A stretch of DNA of 36,740 nt. Source: Paludibacteraceae bacterium (GTDB taxonomy: Bacteria > Bacteroidota > Bacteroidia > Bacteroidales > Paludibacteraceae). The translations under genes were made by a program, and so were the position numbers. This document shows positions 33,588 through 36,740 of the stretch, in pieces; within the stretch, counting starts at the first letter, position 1; every line of letters starts with the position of its first letter. The DNA lies in the NCBI GenBank assembly GCA_016292775.1, contig JAEDFN010000015.1:1-36740 (forward strand), written 5' to 3'. The notes beneath the pieces are model-generated. The model was not told where the DNA came from and searched no databases. It saw only the letters and a list, made by a program, of their open reading frames with translations.

Positions 33588-34601
33588 ATGCTTACATTAT
33601 CTCCTGCACCCCATATACATTGTGGTGATACGGTAAAAGGTAAAATGTTGGATGTAGTGATAGCTCTCATTCCCGCTTATCTTGTGGCTCTTTACTTCTT
33701 CGGATTTGGAGCCCTATGTGTGAGCTTGATTTCTATCGCTTCATGTTTGCTTTTTGAATTCCTGATACAAAAATTTATCCTAAAAGGGGAAAATACTTTG
33801 GGCAATCTTTCGGCCCTGGTAACGGGTGTTTTACTCTCTTTTAACTTGCCTTCAAACCTCCCTTGGTGGATAGTTATCATAGGTGCTTTAGTGGCTATCG
33901 GTGTCGGTAAAATGACGTTCGGTGGCTTGGGAAATAACCCTTTTAACCCGGCTTTAGTGGGTCGTGTTTTCCTACTTATCTCTTTCCCGGCTCAGATGAC
34001 TACTTGGCCTCGTCCTATCCCTATGAATTTGAGCTTCAATTATTTTGATGCAGAAACAGGGGCTACAATATTGTCTTCTATCAAAGAGGGTACTGATGTT
34101 AGCTCGTTACCTTCTTATCTCGATATGCTTTTTGGACAAATAGGTGGCTCTTTTGGTGAGGTTAGTGCTCTCGCCCTTATCATAGGCGGTATATATTTGC
34201 TCTGCCGCAGAACCATCTCATGGCATATCCCGGTTTCTATATTAGTGACGGTATTTGTATTTACCGGTGTTATTTTCGCATGTGATTCAATAACATTGAG
34301 TCCGTTTACCTTCACACCTTCCACTACTTATGCCGACCCTATCGTGCATCTCCTCAGTGGTGGTCTTCTTCTTGGTGCTTTCTTTATGGCTACCGATTAT
34401 GTTACGTCGCCTATGTCACATAAAGGACAGATAATTTATGGTATCGGTATAGGTTTGATAACCTCGGTTATTCGTCTTTGGGGCTCTTATCCGGAGGGTA
34501 TGTCGTTCGCAATACTTATCATGAATGCTGCCACACCTATTATAAATAATTATGTTAAACCAAAACGCTTCGGCGAAAAAATAAAAGTATCTAAAGCATG
34601 A
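33588..34601 (+). CDS. rnfD: Rnf complex subunit RnfD
   Basis: 337 residues with about ten membrane helices. The covalent FMN attachment motif is ETGATILS, with T160 as the flavin-bearing threonine. FNPALVGRVFLL and ATDYVTSPMSHKGQ are typical of the NqrB/RnfD family. It forms part of the membrane electron path coupled to Na+ or H+ translocation. It overlaps rnfG by 4 nt. Confidence 0.96.
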   Translation: MLTLSPAPHIHCGDTVKGKMLDVVIALIPAYLVALYFFGFGALCVSLISIASCLLFEFLIQKFILKGENTLGNLSALVTGVLLSFNLPSNLPWWIVIIGALVAIGVGKMTFGGLGNNPFNPALVGRVFLLISFPAQMTTWPRPIPMNLSFNYFDAETGATILSSIKEGTDVSSLPSYLDMLFGQIGGSFGEVSALALIIGGIYLLCRRTISWHIPVSILVTVFVFTGVIFACDSITLSPFTFTPSTTYADPIVHLLSGGLLLGAFFMATDYVTSPMSHKGQIIYGIGIGLITSVIRLWGSYPEGMSFAILIMNAATPIINNYVKPKRFGEKIKVSKA

Positions 34602-35278
34602 AAAAGTTAGAATCTACATTCCTGAATATGACTGTAGTGCTTACATGCATTACTCTTATAGCCGCCGCCGGTACTGCAGCAGTGTTTAATTTTACGCAAA
34701 AACCTATTGCCGACGCAAAACAAGCAAAACAAGAAGCGGCAATTAAAGTCGTTATGCCGGGTGCATCCCTTATCGATCAGGTTGATACTGTTAATAATCA
34801 ACGCGTATTCCGCGCTTATGATGCAGAGAATAACCTCTTAGGTTACGCTATTGAGTCGGATGAACTTGGCTTTGGTGGTCTTATAAAGATGATGGTTGGT
34901 ATAGATACTGAAGGAAATTTGGTAAACTATTCTATTCTTAGCCATTCCGAAACTCCGGGCCTTGGCTCTAAAATGGATAAGTGGTTTATAGAAAAATCCC
35001 CTATTACCGGAATCTCTATCTCTGCCGCCCCTTTAACAGTGTCTAAAGATGGAGGCTCGGTAGATGCCATTACTGCCGCTACTATCTCTTCTCGTGCTTT
35101 CTTAAGTGCAGTAAACAAAGCCATTGCTACTTATAACGTTTGCACCGAATTAGATGCGCAAACACCTCCTAACAAGGATGCAGAAATCATGTCGGATACT
35201 TTAACCGATGATAGTCAAGAGGTAGTTATCCCTCAAGATAGCTTGCAAAATATAGAAAATCAAATTGTTCAACAATAA
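34598..35278 (+). CDS. rnfG: Rnf complex subunit RnfG
   Basis: 226 residues: one N-terminal membrane helix (about 12-30) and a periplasmic FMN-binding domain. The flavin attachment motif is DAITAATISS with T162 as the expected FMN-linked threonine. FGGLIKMMVGIDTEGNL and HSETPGLGSKMD are family motifs. The last roughly 40 residues are an acidic tail (DTLTDDSQEVVIPQDS), short but similar in nature to the RnfB tail. Start overlaps the rnfD stop. Confidence 0.95.
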   Translation: MKKLESTFLNMTVVLTCITLIAAAGTAAVFNFTQKPIADAKQAKQEAAIKVVMPGASLIDQVDTVNNQRVFRAYDAENNLLGYAIESDELGFGGLIKMMVGIDTEGNLVNYSILSHSETPGLGSKMDKWFIEKSPITGISISAAPLTVSKDGGSVDAITAATISSRAFLSAVNKAIATYNVCTELDAQTPPNKDAEIMSDTLTDDSQEVVIPQDSLQNIENQIVQQ

Positions 35279-35290
35279 AGCACTGAAAGA

Positions 35291-35875
35291 ATGAATTACT
35301 TTAAAACATTTACAAATGGTCTCTTAAAAGAGAATCCTACTTTTGTGTTGATGCTGGGAATGTGTCCTACATTGGGTACAACCTCTTCTGCTATCAATGG
35401 TTTGGGTATGGGCTTGGCTACCACTTTCGTGCTATTATGTTCGAATGTGGTTATCTCCGCTCTAAAAAAACTTATACCTGATAAGGTTAGAATACCTGCT
35501 TTTATTGTTATCATAGCGGCTTTCGTCACTATGGTACAAATGCTTATGGAGGCTTATGTGCCATCTCTTTACGATACTCTCGGGTTGTTTATCCCACTTA
35601 TTGTAGTAAACTGTATCGTGCTTGGAAGAGCAGAAGCTTTTGCTGCTAAAAACAATCCTTTTGCTTCTCTTTTAGATGGACTTGGTATCGGTCTCGGTTT
35701 TACTTTTGCTCTTACTCTGTTGGGTGCTATCCGCGAGTTCCTCGGTGCCGGTACTCTTTTCTCATACCAAATTTATCCTGAGAATTATGGTATGCTTCTC
35801 TTTGTATTGGCTCCCGGTGCTTTCATTGCCTTGGGTTATTTAATAGCTATTATTAATAAATTGAAAACGAAATGA
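35291..35875 (+). CDS. rnfE: Rnf complex subunit RnfE
   Basis: 194 residues, six membrane helices. LGMCPTLGTTSSAINGLGMG and VNCIVLGRAEAFAAKNNP are the hallmarks of the RnfE/NqrD family. A shared Fe-S site between RnfA and RnfE uses cysteines in these half-helices (MCP, NC). It ends 4 nt into rnfA (ATGA overlap). Confidence 0.96.
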   Translation: MNYFKTFTNGLLKENPTFVLMLGMCPTLGTTSSAINGLGMGLATTFVLLCSNVVISALKKLIPDKVRIPAFIVIIAAFVTMVQMLMEAYVPSLYDTLGLFIPLIVVNCIVLGRAEAFAAKNNPFASLLDGLGIGLGFTFALTLLGAIREFLGAGTLFSYQIYPENYGMLLFVLAPGAFIALGYLIAIINKLKTK

Positions 35876-36447
35876 GTTACTTTTTAATCGTTATCACCGC
35901 TATTTTTGTCAACAATATTGTGTTGGCTCAATTCTTGGGTATTTGTCCGTTCCTTGGCGTTTCCAAGAAAATCGATACCGCCCTCGGTATGTCTGCCGCT
36001 GTGGCTTTTGTTATGACGCTCGCTACTATATGTACTTATTTAATAGAGTATTATGTTTTGCGTCAATTTCATATAGAGTATCTGCAAACTATTACATATA
36101 TCTTGGTAATTGCCACTCTCGTTCAGTTGATAGAGATTATATTGAAAAAGGTGTTGCCGGTATTATATCAAGCATTGGGTGTCTTTTTGCCATTGATTAC
36201 TACAAACTGTACTATTCTCGGTGTGGCTATCGTTGTGATACAAAAAGAGTATAATATGCTCGAGAGCGTGGTGTTTGCGCTTTCCACTTCTATCGGTTTC
36301 GGCCTTGCCCTTGTGCTTTTTGCCGGTCTTAGAGAGCACCTCTCCCTTGTTAAAGTGCCAAAAGGTATGCAGGGGATGCCTGTCGCTTTAGTCGTTGCCG
36401 GACTTCTCGCTATGGCATTTATGGGCTTTTCCGGTATCGGTCAATAA
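35872..36447 (+). CDS. rnfA: Rnf complex subunit RnfA
   Basis: 191 residues, six membrane helices. NNIVLAQFLGICPFLGVSKK and TTNCTILGVAI match RnfA/NqrE and contain the two cysteines (ICP, NC) that would share the intramembrane Fe-S cluster with RnfE. This completes the B-C-D-G-E-A gene order usual in Bacteroidota. No clear intrinsic terminator follows before the IS debris. Confidence 0.96.
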   Translation: MSYFLIVITAIFVNNIVLAQFLGICPFLGVSKKIDTALGMSAAVAFVMTLATICTYLIEYYVLRQFHIEYLQTITYILVIATLVQLIEIILKKVLPVLYQALGVFLPLITTNCTILGVAIVVIQKEYNMLESVVFALSTSIGFGLALVLFAGLREHLSLVKVPKGMQGMPVALVVAGLLAMAFMGFSGIGQ

Positions 36448-36519
36448 TCGTTTTTGCAGATTATTAAAATCTTTTGTTTAATATTTTTGTATAAATAAAA
36501 AGAACTGACACTTCATTTT

Positions 36520-36687
36520 TGAGGTGCTCCAGAAAATTTGGACGTTAAATTCTACGTTAACTCTAAAAATCTCTATAATAGTAGTGAGCTCGGTATTGTG
36601 CCGGGCTCATTCCTTTTGTTCTAAGTTTTTTTTTAGTGCTTTCCAGTAGAACTTGTAAAAGTATAAAAATCAGCCCGCAGTCCATAT
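36520..36687 (-). mobile_element. Remnant of an IS3-family element (3' end)
   Basis: A terminal inverted repeat begins at 36520 (TGAGGTGCTCC, then AAAATTTGGACG). Reading inward on the minus strand, the transposase OrfB tail GMSPAQYRAHYYYRDF ends at a TAG (36563-36565). Upstream of a 9-A run (36626-36634 on the complement) the sense moves to another frame (FYKFYWKALKKNLEQK), so the gene is broken by a frameshift. The rest of the element is cut off at 36688 by another IS end. Not functional. Confidence 0.75.
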
Positions 36688-36740
36688 TGAAGTGACCCCA
36701 AAAAGTTGGACAGGTTATTAACTATCCGATATGAGAAAGA
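36688..36740 (+). mobile_element. Left end of a second IS3-family element (truncated by window)
   Basis: TGAAGTGACCCCAAAAAGTT followed by GGACA at 36688-36712 is a typical IS3-family terminal repeat. It matches the end at 36520 at 18 of 25 positions and points the same way. An ATG at 36731 (ATGAGAAAGA) is in the place expected for orfA. The element continues outside the window. Confidence 0.7.

Overview
The window looks like a chromosomal segment of a member of the Bacteroidales (Bacteroidota). It is AT-rich. Its promoters are of the Bacteroidota type (TTTG near -33, TAnnTTTG near -7) and start codons often lack a Shine-Dalgarno. It carries many short lipoproteins, a TonB-dependent receptor with a carboxypeptidase-regulatory-like domain, an OmpA protein, apparent type IX secretion (T9SS) C-terminal domains, and an rnfBCDGEA operon led by an rseC-like gene. 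T9SS-type tails point to a T9SS-bearing family rather than Bacteroides itself, but the genus cannot be set from this sequence.

Layout. 1-2773: tail of a T9SS-sorted protein, an OmpA-family porin-like protein, then an IS-like palindrome abutting a decapitated glycosyltransferase and a small unknown gene. 2836-5121 (-): large secreted protein with two lamin-tail domains. 5251-16994 (+): a long codirectional run of asd, a TlpA-like thioredoxin lipoprotein, agmatine deiminase (aguA), N-carbamoylputrescine amidase (aguB), a U32 peptidase-family protein, a large amidase/golvesin-domain exported protein, a GT2 glycosyltransferase and ftcD, closed by a clear terminator. 17168-20682 (+): a Cys/His-rich small protein, a TonB receptor with a Cys cluster in its plug, and a secreted HMA-domain protein, a probable metal-handling locus. 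21194-25993 (-): a tight seven-gene operon (DUF4827-like lipoprotein, glmM, two lipocalin-like lipoproteins, coaD, an SDR oxidoreductase, viroplasmin-type RNase H).

26162-26235 is tRNA-Arg(TCT). Behind it, 26578-29550 is an accessory stretch of unrecognised small exported proteins and protein-like remnants, including a frameshifted coding tail at 28872-29071 ending 2 nt before a secreted small protein. The arrangement resembles orphan polymorphic-toxin C-termini with their immunity genes, but that is inference. 29806-36447 (+) holds a fluoroacetyl-CoA-thioesterase-like hotdog protein and then the complete Rnf complex. Its RnfB carries a very long acidic, repeat-containing C-terminal tail. The window ends in nested IS3-family debris: the 3' end of one element on the minus strand, interrupted by the left end of another.

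The most notable items for follow-up are the post-tRNA island, the metal trio and the RnfB tail. I see no CRISPR array, no rRNA and no complete mobile element.
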